A stretch of 64,000 bases of DNA, from the NCBI GenBank assembly GCA_023488905.1, contig JAMDCQ010000002.1, positions 62,001 through 126,000 on the forward strand, given 5' to 3'. Shown in pieces: positions 27,330-36,212 of this stretch. The notes beneath the pieces were generated by a model. That model was given only the letters and a program-made list of their open reading frames with translations, ran no database searches and was not told the DNA's origin. Numbering within the stretch: the first letter of the stretch is position 1; every line of letters starts with the position of its first letter. Both the position numbers and the translations under genes were made by a program. This stretch comes from Candidatus Bathyarchaeota archaeon. Lineage in GTDB: Archaea; Thermoproteota; Bathyarchaeia; Bathyarchaeales; Bathycorpusculaceae.

Positions 27330-29033
27330 CTAATTTTGGGCCCGTTTGCAAACGTTAGAAATCGCAAGCACAATGGAGGGCATGGTGAAGATGCTAAAAA
27401 CCCGCGTGTATTTTGGTAAGGCGGCTTTGTGTATGTCAGCAATGTTTCCGCCTGCTTTGAGGTATCCCTCGATGAAGGCGATGGCTATTGAAGCGGCTTT
27501 GACGCTGCCATCCAAGGGTTGCAGATAGTGCCCGCAGTAGTAGAGGAAAACCGCGATGTCCCAAGCTATGTCTCCGCCCTGTTGGGCTTGCTCAAAGTCA
27601 ATCAGGTAGATTGTGCCATCAGGTTTTACGATCACATTATCGGGCTTAGTGTCACCTAACGAGACACCTATTTCGTGCACTTTTGCGAGGGTTTCCCCGA
27701 CTTTACCTGCCGTTCCTAAAACCTCTTCACCTGCCCCATCAGATGCATATCGCTTGATAGCTTCGCTTAGGCTTTCGCCCTCTATGAATTCCATAAAAAC
27801 AATCCGTTCTGCATTGCTGACAAGCAAGATTTTGGGAACATTGAAACCTGCAGTTAACAGAAGCTCACTAATTGCGCATTCCTTTGCCAGTCGGGCTTGT
27901 CCCGCAACCGCAAATGACCGCGCACCAAACGACCAAAGTGTCAAGGGGAACCATTTGAAGCCTGACCAATCCTTGAAACGTTTAGCCAGAACCTTTCGCT
28001 CGCCCGCAGTGATGAGGTACACGTCGTTTAGCATGCCGCCGACGGGTTCCACTTCGACATTGATATTTTGGTCTTTTAGTAACAGTCGCTGAGTGAAACC
28101 TTTAATGTCAATTTTCTCGGAAAGTGATACGTATCCTTCGGCGGTTGGGAAAAACAGGTATCGTTGGGAGTCTATGAATCGACACGTTTGGTTAGGTTGC
28201 CGTAGCCAATTGATTTTTTGGGTCCGCAAAAAGATTTCGGCATTCTGTGAAACGATGCTCATCAATTGGGGTAACACGCCAAAGATGGAGGTGAACAGCG
28301 TTCGAGGGGCGTTTTTGGAGAGGTTTATTATGCGGAGTTTTGGGTTTTGAGATTGAGAGATGAACTTTTTTGTGATGTAATAATAGCCGTTTTGCTTTGT
28401 CAGGTCGCCTTGTGCTTCTAGTTGATTTAGAGCCGCTATGTAGCTTTTAAGTGCTTGTTCCTCGTTTTGAAATAGGCAACTTGTCAGGTCAGACAAATCA
28501 TAAGCCAATAGCGGAAAAATTCTGAGGCGGATAGAAATGACTTCGTAGAGGAAATATTGCGGCAATATTCGGATACAAGAAACAAGCTCAGGGAAGTTTA
28601 TGACCAAGTTCTCAAGCGACTCCGAAACCAAGCGCCGCTTTAGCGCAACTTCCTTCTGGCGAAGGTACAATTCTCCGCTTAAAGCGTTATAGGGAAAGAT
28701 TAGTTTACTCGCTATGGCTTCACCCAGAAATCCCCTATCGATGTCCCGCTCAAAGATCCACTGATCCACCGCAAAGAAAAATACCGTTTTGTTTTTGATA
28801 GGCTTCAAGTAGCTCATGATACGGGGCTGAAAATTGTGGATAACCAGCATTATTTCATGGATAGTTCGGTCATTGGGCGGCTTGAAGTTGTAGGAATCAA
28901 CTTGCGCGGCTGCTACGATTTTTTGTTGCCCAGCTATATGCCTGCAAAACTCTAAAACTTCGTTCGAAAAGTCACTGTTGTGGTTGTCATTTGCAGGTTT
29001 AATGGCTATGCACCTAGCGTTGAGATATAGCAA
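27330..29033 (-). CDS. Kinase-fold protein with long N-terminal extension (RIO/Bud32-like)
   Basis: A 567-residue protein. The C-terminal 240 residues are a eukaryotic-like kinase fold: VLAKRFKDW supplies the likely ATP lysine, IVFMEFIEGESLSEAI the hinge, GVSLGDTKPDNVIVKPDG the catalytic loop (GD in place of the usual HGD, with Asp and Asn present), and IYLIDFEQAQQGGDIAWDI the DFG-like metal loop. About 300 residues precede it: a domain with PYNALSGELYLRQKEVALKRR that could be nucleotidyltransferase-like, and a winged-helix-like part (YIAALNQLEAQGDLTKQNGYY). TTG start at 29033. Target unknown. Confidence 0.7.
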   Translation of the reverse strand: MLYLNARCIAIKPANDNHNSDFSNEVLEFCRHIAGQQKIVAAAQVDSYNFKPPNDRTIHEIMLVIHNFQPRIMSYLKPIKNKTVFFFAVDQWIFERDIDRGFLGEAIASKLIFPYNALSGELYLRQKEVALKRRLVSESLENLVINFPELVSCIRILPQYFLYEVISIRLRIFPLLAYDLSDLTSCLFQNEEQALKSYIAALNQLEAQGDLTKQNGYYYITKKFISQSQNPKLRIINLSKNAPRTLFTSIFGVLPQLMSIVSQNAEIFLRTQKINWLRQPNQTCRFIDSQRYLFFPTAEGYVSLSEKIDIKGFTQRLLLKDQNINVEVEPVGGMLNDVYLITAGERKVLAKRFKDWSGFKWFPLTLWSFGARSFAVAGQARLAKECAISELLLTAGFNVPKILLVSNAERIVFMEFIEGESLSEAIKRYASDGAGEEVLGTAGKVGETLAKVHEIGVSLGDTKPDNVIVKPDGTIYLIDFEQAQQGGDIAWDIAVFLYYCGHYLQPLDGSVKAASIAIAFIEGYLKAGGNIADIHKAALPKYTRVFSIFTMPSIVLAISNVCKRAQN

Positions 29034-29132
29034 TAACTCTTAGGCATATTTAAAACAGGATTATGCAGGCAACCAAAATCTGCGGCCTGATTGAGTTAAA
29101 TATCTGGGCAAGTGCCTAAAAAATCTTGCCAG

Positions 29133-29522
29133 TTAACGAGATTCTATGTAGGGACCTCTGGTTTTGGTTATGATGCCTATTTCTGGTTCTGGGGTGGCGA
29201 CGGTGATTTTTCTGCAGATAAGGTTGAGGGATTCTTCGGTAAAGTTTAGCATGCTTTGTCCATCAGTGGTTAGGCTGTAGACTTTGCGTGGACGCTCAAA
29301 ACTCATATTCCAAGTGCTCTGCACATAGCCTTTCTTTTCCAGCTGGCCCAGTAGCGGGTACACTGTGCTGGGGCCGAAGTAGACGCCAAAGTTCTTGCGG
29401 ATCTTAGTGATAACTTGGTAGCCGTGCATGGGTTCACTACTGAGATACTGCAGTATGATCATGTCTAGGAGGCCTTTCATGAGTTTGGTTGAGACCTCTT
29501 TTTGTGAGCTTGCTTTGAACAT
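29133..29522 (-). CDS. PadR-family transcriptional regulator (1)
   Basis: A 129-residue winged-helix regulator: KGLLDMIILQYLSSEPMHGY is the family opening, GPSTVYPLLGQLEKKGYVQS the recognition helix and wing, and RPRKVYSLTTDGQSML the wing's end. It lacks the long C-terminal dimer helix of subfamily 1, having a short tail instead, so it is a small PadR-s2 type. It is divergent from a second padR at 29768; the 245-bp region between holds two palindromes. ATG with GGAG upstream. Confidence 0.92.
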   Translation of the reverse strand: MFKASSQKEVSTKLMKGLLDMIILQYLSSEPMHGYQVITKIRKNFGVYFGPSTVYPLLGQLEKKGYVQSTWNMSFERPRKVYSLTTDGQSMLNFTEESLNLICRKITVATPEPEIGIITKTRGPYIESR

Positions 29523-29585
29523 TTCTTTGTTTTTCTCCGTGTTGTGTATTTTTGTCCAACAGTTCGGCTGTTAGACTTGTATACA

Positions 29586-29607
29586 ATATGTCCACACACG
29601 GACATAT
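29586..29607. promoter_or_regulatory. Perfect inverted repeat, probable PadR operator
   Basis: ATATGTCC and GGACATAT are separated by 6 bp (ACACAC). PadR proteins bind ATGT/ACAT half-sites, so this is a strong candidate operator for one or both flanking padR genes. Confidence 0.65.
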
Positions 29608-29678
29608 CTTGAGTGCAGAGTATCAATACACAACCATATAAACCCTAACACATAACCCAAGCATACTACAACATACCC

Positions 29679-29690
29679 CGACATATGTCG
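29679..29690. promoter_or_regulatory. Second palindrome between the padR genes
   Basis: CGACATATGTCG is a perfect 12-bp palindrome sharing GACATAT with the inverted repeat at 29586-29607. It lies about 78 bp upstream of the second padR start. Confidence 0.6.
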
Positions 29691-29767
29691 AATCTTGAAA
29701 ATTAACATAACATAAATAAATCTAAACACCCAAACCATACAATATTCATAGCGGCAAAGGCTCAAAC

Positions 29768-30091
29768 ATGTCTGAAACCTACAAAAAACAAATTGTACAA
29801 CACATCATCAGAAACCTGCTCGACATCCAACTCTTACGCATCATCCAAGCTGAACCAACATGGGGATACAAGATAAAGAAACAGGTCGAAGCAGATTTTA
29901 ACATTAAAATCCGCCATGGCGCCCTCTACCCCACGCTGAATTTGCTTGAGGAAAAAGGGTTTGTGTCCTGTACGCTTCAGCAGAAAGGTGGGCGCGCAAG
30001 GAAAGTGTATGCTGTAACTGCCGATGGACAAGTTTATTTGCAGACATTCTATGGCGTATTGCAGGGTCAACTTGGCAGCAATGACCTGTAA
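29768..30091 (+). CDS. PadR-family transcriptional regulator (2)
   Basis: A 107-residue winged-helix regulator: NLLDIQLLRIIQAEPTWGYK, then HGALYPTLNLLEEKGFVS and GRARKVYAVTADGQVYL. Small PadR type, different from the divergent partner at 29522. ATG at 29768. It precedes the DUF996 membrane-protein gene by 86 bp on the same strand and may control it, by analogy with other PadR-membrane-protein pairs. Confidence 0.92.
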   Translation: MSETYKKQIVQHIIRNLLDIQLLRIIQAEPTWGYKIKKQVEADFNIKIRHGALYPTLNLLEEKGFVSCTLQQKGGRARKVYAVTADGQVYLQTFYGVLQGQLGSNDL

Positions 30092-30177
30092 CATGTAGTT
30101 GTTTGCCTGCTTGGTAAGCAAACATGAAAAAGCTTTTATCTATAGTGCTCTGAACAAAAACTTAGAGGAAAAATAAA

Positions 30178-30837
30178 ATGAACTATGAAACGAACAAAAT
30201 CTTGGGCGGCATCGGCGCAATATTGATGTTCATCGGCATCTTCCCCATGGCGAATTCTTACGGTGTTTTGGAATTAATCGGTGCAGTGCTTATCTTGGTG
30301 GCGTTGTATGGGCTTTCGGGTCACTTTCACGAGTCAGGCATTTTTAAGAACGCACTCATCGGCGTACTTGCAGGCATAGTAGGCGTTGTTTTAGCGTTTG
30401 TCATTTTGATCGCTGTTGTCTTGGCGAACATTAGCAATTTTCTCTACCAAATATACCCAGGTTGGGATGGCTCATGGGCTTCGCTCTCAGGCATGACTGC
30501 TGACACAAGCCAATTCGCAGCTGGCAACTTTGACTTAAGCACCCTCGTCCCGATTATAACCGGTGCACTTGCTGTGTTGGTTATTCTGTGGGTTTTTGCT
30601 ATAGTCGGCACGTTCTTTATCAGACGCTCACTAAAACAGGTCAGTACAAAATCTGGTGTTGGCTTATTCGGAACCGCTGGAACATTACTGCTTGCTGGCG
30701 CGTTTTTAACCATAATCGTCTTTGGCTTGATACTAATGTGGATAGCAGCTCTGCTTTTGGCAATCGCCTTCTTCCAACTAAAACAGGCAGAACCAATACC
30801 CCCCTCGTACGCACCGCCTCCGCAAGCACCCGTTTAA
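30178..30837 (+). CDS. DUF996 family membrane protein
   Basis: A 219-residue integral membrane protein with about five helices, opening NKILGGIGAILMFIG and containing YGVLELIGAVLILVALYGLS, which I recognise as DUF996, an archaeal family of unknown role. A proline-rich tail (PPSYAPPPQAPV) ends the protein in the cytoplasm. ATG at 30178 with AGAGGAAA upstream. Confidence 0.82.
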   Translation: MNYETNKILGGIGAILMFIGIFPMANSYGVLELIGAVLILVALYGLSGHFHESGIFKNALIGVLAGIVGVVLAFVILIAVVLANISNFLYQIYPGWDGSWASLSGMTADTSQFAAGNFDLSTLVPIITGALAVLVILWVFAIVGTFFIRRSLKQVSTKSGVGLFGTAGTLLLAGAFLTIIVFGLILMWIAALLLAIAFFQLKQAEPIPPSYAPPPQAPV

Positions 30838-31241
30838 CCCCTCTTTTTCCTTTTTTTAACCAATTTTGTGTTTTTAGAGTTGACCTTTCCCATTATTTAT
30901 CGGTAGATCAAATTTTGTTCTGCGCTCTTTATGTGAGTGGGTTGGTTTACGGCACACCACACGTCGGCAACTGGGTGCGGTTGCTTTCTGGGATTGCAAC
31001 TTGCTTTGCGCTTGTTTCGGTGTGGGCTGTGCGAACTCCACCACAAGAACAACATAACACCATGTTGAAACCCCCGCCATGTGAACGTGAAACCATGCAT
31101 CAACACCATTTTCCTTCCACAAGAACCAACCAACCCGACCAGACCGACAAACAAACCTATTCCTTGTTCCACTGTTAAAAAGTAGATTGCGCAGAATTGC
31201 GAAGAATTATTCAGATCAAGGTAAGTTAGAAGTAAGTGTGT
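30838..31241. other. Spacer containing 200-bp repeat copy E
   Basis: No gene that I can support. It carries repeat copy E (30924-31128) on the minus strand, directly upstream of the 3' end of tRNA-Val. Short frames on the minus strand run into the tRNA and are not credible genes. Confidence 0.5.
30924..31128 (-). repeat. 200-bp intergenic repeat, copy E
   Basis: Pairs with copy D at 21365-21565. The best conserved stretch is GGTTTACGGCACACCAC on the plus strand; the far ends share GTTTC(A/G)(A/G)CATGG and TTCTTGTGG on the minus strand. Neither copy keeps a common open frame. Confidence 0.55.
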
Positions 31242-31320
31242 GGTGGGCCGAACCGGATTCGGACCGGCGACCTTCTGCACGTCAAGCAGATGTCCTAACC
31301 AGGCTAGACGACCGGCCCAC
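31242..31320 (-). tRNA. tRNA-Val(GAC)
   Basis: Complete cloverleaf on the minus strand: acceptor GTGGGCC pairs with GGCCCAC, the D-arm contains TAGCCTGGTTAGGA, the anticodon stem TCTGC/GCAGA encloses TTGACGT so the anticodon is GAC (valine), and the T-arm is CCGGTCCGAATCCGG. CCA is not encoded. Its loop and stems are regular, with no intron. Confidence 0.93.
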
Positions 31321-31616
31321 GCTGTTTGCACCCTTTTCTATTACGCCTTCCTATATAGGCGCTTCGATTCATGAAAGGTGCCTTGTTTCTGAACATTTTA
31401 CTTTCGTTTCCTAAATACCTTATGCCCGCCATCAAATCAAAGAGGGGAACATTCCCTCGTGTTAACCTAAAGAAAACCCTTGTGATGTGAGTTAGCGATA
31501 TTTCGATTTTCGATGTATTGCTTCCTTCGGCTTACCACTTAATAAAGAAACAGTTACTATGGCTGAATACAAGGCAATATGCTCTATAAATAAAAAAGAC
31601 TTGGGAAGCAAGTAAC

Positions 31617-33563
31617 ATGCAAACCAAAATTCATCCTTCAAAAAAATGCTCAGCAATTTCAATAATTATTCTCATCATTATAGCTGGGCTCAGTTCATTT
31701 ATTGCATATACATACGTCACGGGCTCAGTCAACGACCCAGGCTCTAACCCAGCTGATGACACGGGCATAGATACCACTTCAAATTCAGGACCAAATCAGC
31801 AGCAAACTTCATTGTTTGCAAGTTTCAGCTACACTGCCCCAATAGTTAACTATAACATCAGATTCATCGACACTTCTCAAGCAGGTTCTGCGTCTATTAC
31901 ACAGTGGTCATGGAGTTTCGGTGACAGCGCAACAAGTACAGAACAGAACCCCCGACACGCATACTCAACAACAGGCGTAAAAACCGTCAGTTTAACCGTC
32001 ATTGATTCAGACGGCAAAACCAGCACCACAACAAAAATGATCTTCGTTGAAAGCCTCCGCGGCTTCACCGCACCATTGATGCGTTTACTGCCCTTCGCAG
32101 ATTTTTCAGTATCAACAACTAACCCAACAGTCAATCAGCAAGTTGACTTCACTGATAAATCCGTGTCCTACTTTGGCGAGATTAATTCTTGGCTATGGAG
32201 CTTCGGTGACGGCACAACAAGCATTGAGCAGAACCCAACGCACACATACTCAACCGCCGGCGTGAAAACTGTTACTTTAGCAGTTACTGACTCATTAGGT
32301 ATTGCGAGTGCAGTCACAAAAACGCTCAGTGTAGCCGCGGAAGTCATTCAAATTGAATCACCAACTGCAGAATTCACGGTATCCTCTGTTAACCCAACAG
32401 TGCTCCAAGAGGTTACGTTCACAGATACTTCTATCACTGGCTCAGGTGTAATCAATCAATGGCTCTGGAGTTTTGGTGACGAAAGCACGAGCACACAGCA
32501 GAATCCAACACACGCATACACCACCACTGGGGTCAAAACTATTACTTTAACCGTCACAGACTCAAACGGCAAGTCAAGCACAACAACAAAAACCATAACC
32601 GTCGAAGAAGCCCCCATCGCAGAATTCACAGTGTCCTCAGTTAACCCATTAGTTCTCCAACAAGTAAGCTTCACAGATACTTCCGTTGCAGGTTCAGGCG
32701 CAATTAACAACTGGCTGTGGGATTTCGGTGATGGCGTAACAAGCACTGAGCAGAACCCGACACATGCATATTCGACTATAGGTTTGAAGACTGTTACTTT
32801 AACGGTCACTGATTCGAATGGCAAAACAAGCACAGTAACACATGAATTAACAGTAAACGACTACACTTCACCGACTGCAAACTTCACATATAGTCCATCT
32901 ATACCTTTAGTTGGAGAAAACGTAAGCTTCACATGCACAACACTCCATGGGTCAGGATGGGTTAATCAGTTCCTATGGGACTTCGGAGACGGCACAACAA
33001 GCAACGAACATCACCCAACACATGTCTATTCAACTCCAGGTCTAAAAACTGTTACTTTCACTGTCACTGACGAATATGGCAAAACAAGCATCGCAACGCA
33101 AGAATTAACCGTAATCGACCTCTCAACGAAATCACTGTTTTGGTCTGGAACGGCGTGGAGTGCCAGCGATATGCGCGCCCTCTATGGCTCCAATGTGACT
33201 TCGCCAGTTCTCGAAGCAGACAAGATTTACTACATCGAGGTGTCAGAGATTTTCTGGTATAACGCCTCAGCGAGCCTCGCAGCAGACGCTATGTACTATA
33301 CAACAGATGGTTCGAATTCATGGGACTGGAGTAATTACCACGTCGCACCCGATGGGCATTCATTCCTACAGATGGACGGCAAAGACATCAATTGGGGCGC
33401 CTTCAGCAACGGAGCTACACTACACACATACTCAATAATCTACGTAGGCCAAGGCAAAGCGTTAACTTTCGAAATAGTTGACTGGATGGACGGCAATTAC
33501 GACAACAACTACTGCCACTTGCCAATAACAATATACTCAGTAGGCACCACCGCTCCAATTTAA
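31617..33563 (+). CDS. Five-PKD-domain surface protein
   Basis: A 648-residue membrane-anchored extracellular protein. A signal anchor lies at about residues 14-37, then a low-complexity linker and five PKD domains, each with the WxFGDG(T/x)TS signature and YxxxGxKTVxLTVTDS strand, at roughly residues 62-143, 158-238, 247-327, 330-410 and 415-492. A C-terminal domain of about 145 residues (residues 505-648) of unknown type follows, with aromatic-rich segments (DGSNSWDWSNYHVAPDG). PKD modules support protein or carbohydrate contact at the cell surface; the last domain may be the functional part. Confidence 0.88.
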   Translation: MQTKIHPSKKCSAISIIILIIIAGLSSFIAYTYVTGSVNDPGSNPADDTGIDTTSNSGPNQQQTSLFASFSYTAPIVNYNIRFIDTSQAGSASITQWSWSFGDSATSTEQNPRHAYSTTGVKTVSLTVIDSDGKTSTTTKMIFVESLRGFTAPLMRLLPFADFSVSTTNPTVNQQVDFTDKSVSYFGEINSWLWSFGDGTTSIEQNPTHTYSTAGVKTVTLAVTDSLGIASAVTKTLSVAAEVIQIESPTAEFTVSSVNPTVLQEVTFTDTSITGSGVINQWLWSFGDESTSTQQNPTHAYTTTGVKTITLTVTDSNGKSSTTTKTITVEEAPIAEFTVSSVNPLVLQQVSFTDTSVAGSGAINNWLWDFGDGVTSTEQNPTHAYSTIGLKTVTLTVTDSNGKTSTVTHELTVNDYTSPTANFTYSPSIPLVGENVSFTCTTLHGSGWVNQFLWDFGDGTTSNEHHPTHVYSTPGLKTVTFTVTDEYGKTSIATQELTVIDLSTKSLFWSGTAWSASDMRALYGSNVTSPVLEADKIYYIEVSEIFWYNASASLAADAMYYTTDGSNSWDWSNYHVAPDGHSFLQMDGKDINWGAFSNGATLHTYSIIYVGQGKALTFEIVDWMDGNYDNNYCHLPITIYSVGTTAPI

Positions 33564-33746
33564 TTCCAAAATGGGGGTACATTTGCCCCCGTATTTTCTG
33601 TTTTAATCCTTAAACACTTCAAATTTAAAAACCGTTTTCAACAATAAAAAACCAAGCAGAACCACAGCGCGATTGCTTAATGATGACAGAAGTTTTAAGC
33701 ATCCTTGCACAATAAACAATACAACTACAACATGGAATAACGGGTC

Positions 33747-34997
33747 ATGGCTGCAACGGACGAAGTACAAGCGCTAATAGTGGAATTCATAAACAAAAAC
33801 TCAAACGTTGCCGACGTCCAATGGGACCGCCGCATGAGTCCACGACTACTTTTCAACCCCTACTCGGAAAAGTATGAAGAAAGAAAAATCATAGCCCACT
33901 ACTTCCTACTTGCAGCCTCAATTCTAGACGACACCATCGTGGGGTACCCTGAAAACGCCCGCATGCTCATGGTATACCTGCACGAAGCGTTCGGGAGTTC
34001 TTTTTTTGAAATCAAAAAAGCGCATCTTTTTGAAGAAGAAATCGTCAAAGCCGACTTCTACCACGACTTGGGTCCAAACAAAAAAGCCGCTCCAGAAAAC
34101 CTCGCTGCGGTAAACCTGTTTATCCGCAATAACGCTGAAAAAAACCTACTCAAGTACGCCCAAAAATTCACGAAACCTAAAGACTTCATCGAAGACCTAT
34201 CAAAAAACATACCCGCGTTGAGTGGTCCGCATAAGGATCGCGCGTGGACTTATATGCGGTGGATGGTGCGTCCGCTGCCTGACCTGCAAATCTATGACCA
34301 TCTGCTGCCAGAAGACCTCTATGTGCCGCTAACAAAAGAGAACGCAAACGTCGCAGCTAGTTTGGGCATAATTCCCTCGGCTTTGCCGTCGCTTTGGCGC
34401 GATGAACCAACAGCTGCCCACGCTAGACAGAGGCTAACTGATTACGCCAAGAAGCTTTTTCCTCAGGACCCCGCAAAAATTGATTACCCCTTCTTTCTTT
34501 TGGGCAGATGGTTAAAACAGAAAACCCTCAACCGCTACACCCTCAAAACTGCCCTTGACTTTTTGGAGCGCATGCAAAAAATCACGGGTCAATCCCAAGC
34601 GTACTACCAAAAGATGAGTCGCTACAAAAGTGGCTGGGAAAAGAAAACCGCGCTTACCTTGCTGCGTATGCACATTCCATACGGTTACGAAACCATCAGT
34701 TTTCCCTTACCTAATGAGGTTTACACGCCTGACTTCATCTTAGAGAAAACCGTGCAGGGCAGAAAAATCATTCTTGAACCCCACTTCGAAATGACCAAAA
34801 AACAAGCCCGCAAATACGCCCTCTTCAAACGGACTTACGGTCACGAATTCTTGCTGATTCTGCTTCTAAAAAACGACCTTATCCCCCTGTACCATCAACG
34901 CAAAATCTTAACCGACGATGTCTGCGACGATGTGTGGCCTATTGAATTCATCCACCTTTTGGTTGAGAAAATCCGAAGAGGAACATACGGTCAATAA
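33747..34997 (+). CDS. HhH-type DNA glycosylase-like domain fused to a nuclease-like domain
   Basis: A 416-residue protein. The first 250 residues resemble the TIGR02757/DUF2400-type helix-hairpin-helix glycosylase-like family: FNPYSEKYEERKIIAHYFLLA, RAWTYMRWMVRPLPDLQIYD, EDLYVPLTKENANVAASLG. The C-terminal 100 residues look like a PD-(D/E)XK/VSR-like fold: YTPDFILE with Asp329, then KIILEPHFEMTKKQARKYALF with Glu344, and HEFLLILLL. Together these suggest a base-lesion recognition and strand-cutting enzyme, but the fused architecture is my inference. ATG at 33747. A metalloprotein gene follows 43 bp later. Confidence 0.6.
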   Translation: MAATDEVQALIVEFINKNSNVADVQWDRRMSPRLLFNPYSEKYEERKIIAHYFLLAASILDDTIVGYPENARMLMVYLHEAFGSSFFEIKKAHLFEEEIVKADFYHDLGPNKKAAPENLAAVNLFIRNNAEKNLLKYAQKFTKPKDFIEDLSKNIPALSGPHKDRAWTYMRWMVRPLPDLQIYDHLLPEDLYVPLTKENANVAASLGIIPSALPSLWRDEPTAAHARQRLTDYAKKLFPQDPAKIDYPFFLLGRWLKQKTLNRYTLKTALDFLERMQKITGQSQAYYQKMSRYKSGWEKKTALTLLRMHIPYGYETISFPLPNEVYTPDFILEKTVQGRKIILEPHFEMTKKQARKYALFKRTYGHEFLLILLLKNDLIPLYHQRKILTDDVCDDVWPIEFIHLLVEKIRRGTYGQ

Positions 34998-35040
34998 ACC
35001 ACCTTAATTAAGCGCCCCGACGTTTTAGCTGTGACTTGCG

Positions 35041-35406
35041 ATGGCACAAACCAACTTCAAACCCCATGTTGTTGCGTTGATTTTAAGCGGCAAAACTGAA
35101 GAAGCACTGGAGTTGCTTGCCAAAGAGTACGGAGTTGTTGTGCCCGCGTTGACGGTTGGGTTGCCCAAGGGACATAAAACCTCCGCCTATGGCTGCTACA
35201 CTGCCAAAAATCAAACCATAAGCGTCCTCAACAGCGACATACTAGTCAACCCATTTGTCATCCTCCACGAGTTCTATCACCACTTACGTAGTAAAGCGGT
35301 GGATCGCATGCATAGAGGCACAGAGGGCAACGCTGACAAATTCGCATTGGATTACCTGCGGGAATATCAAGTTGCAGCCCTAAGAGCACAACTGAGCGGT
35401 CAGTAG
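35041..35406 (+). CDS. Small HExxH metallopeptidase-like protein
   Basis: A 121-residue protein with LHEFYHHLRSKAVDR, the HExxH zinc motif, and TEGNADKFALDYLREY about 20 residues later, whose glutamate is well placed as the third ligand of a gluzincin-type site. No signal peptide, so cytoplasmic. It follows the glycosylase-nuclease gene and overlaps the end of the convergent JAMM gene by 7 bp. Substrate unknown. Confidence 0.6.
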   Translation: MAQTNFKPHVVALILSGKTEEALELLAKEYGVVVPALTVGLPKGHKTSAYGCYTAKNQTISVLNSDILVNPFVILHEFYHHLRSKAVDRMHRGTEGNADKFALDYLREYQVAALRAQLSGQ

Positions 35407-35819
35407 AACTCTTCGTCGTTGCATTCTACTGGTGCAGTTACTTCGATAGGTACCGTCTCTCCCTCTGAATCGTAAGCGGCAATGCAGCTTTTTCCCTCAT
35501 AAGGATACCCCACAATCACCAATACACGTCCAAAGAAATAGTTCAAATCAACATGGCTAGGTGAAATGTCACCTGAAGGATGTGAATGTACGGTTCCGAC
35601 AAGCGAGAAATCTCCCGCGAACATGTAGGGGTTAAAGTGGACTTCGCCTTCTCCATGTATTGCGAATGGCGCTAATACTAAGTCGTTGATTAGAATGGTG
35701 TTTTTTCTTTTTTTGCCTCGTAGCAGTAGGAAGCTTTCGCGGGGGTAGAGTTCTTTGGCGCCTGCATAGATGGTTTCGAGTATGTTGCTTGGGATGTGTA
35801 TGGTTGGGGGCGGTGACAT
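35400..35819 (-). CDS. JAMM/MPN+ metalloprotease domain protein
   Basis: A 139-residue protein with a complete JAMM motif: LVGTVHSHPSGDISPSHVDL (HxHPSG...PSxxD) plus the upstream glutamate in LYPRESFLLLRG. The family cleaves isopeptide bonds to ubiquitin-like or SAMP modifiers in archaea, or acts on other small conjugates. I start it at the ATG at 35819; an extended frame up to 36041 would run backwards through tRNA-Ser and is not real. There is no SAMP or E1 gene in this window to name the substrate. Confidence 0.8.
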   Translation of the reverse strand: MSPPPTIHIPSNILETIYAGAKELYPRESFLLLRGKKRKNTILINDLVLAPFAIHGEGEVHFNPYMFAGDFSLVGTVHSHPSGDISPSHVDLNYFFGRVLVIVGYPYEGKSCIAAYDSEGETVPIEVTAPVECNDEEFY

Positions 35820-35937
35820 AGCAGAACGGTTGGGTTTGTGGGTTAAGAACTTTACCCAATTGATTGTAGAAAAGTTTACTGTTGCTGGATTCGGTAAAGA
35901 TTTAAGACACAATGGATTAAGAGTGTTGATTTGTTGT

Positions 35938-36025
35938 GCCGAGATGGCAGAGTGGTTAACGCGCGGGCCTTGAGAGCCCGTGGACCTCCCGGTCCGCATG
36001 GGTTCGAATCCCATTCTCGGCGCCA
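35938..36025 (+). tRNA. tRNA-Ser(TGA)
   Basis: Class-II tRNA with a long variable arm. Acceptor GCCGAGA pairs with TCTCGGC; the D-arm has GGCAGAGTGGTTAACGC; the anticodon stem GGGC/GCCC encloses CTTGAGA, giving TGA (serine); the variable arm is GGACCTCCCGGTCC; the T-arm is ATGGGTTCGAATCCCAT. Discriminator G at 36022 is followed by an encoded CCA (36023-36025). No intron. Confidence 0.94.
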
Positions 36026-36212
36026 AAATTTTCCTTTTCAATTTAGTCGTATTTGTGTTCAGATTCTGAATTCATAAGTGATTAATACGCAAAAATCGAT
36101 AATCGGCGTCGGTAAACAGGGTGATCGCTTAACCATAATTTTAGATTAGCTAAAACAATCAGTAAAACAAAAGAAAAACGAATTAGGTGATAATCCTTGG
36201 TTAATTCCGAGG

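Noticed and set aside
29571-29765. A 64-codon minus-strand frame between the padR genes
   Set aside because: It covers the divergent promoter region and both palindromes, has AT-driven composition and no motif.
35820-36041. N-terminal extension of the JAMM protein on the minus strand
   Set aside because: The extension reads backwards through tRNA-Ser and resembles a known artefact (frames across tRNA genes). The ATG at 35819 gives a normal JAMM domain.
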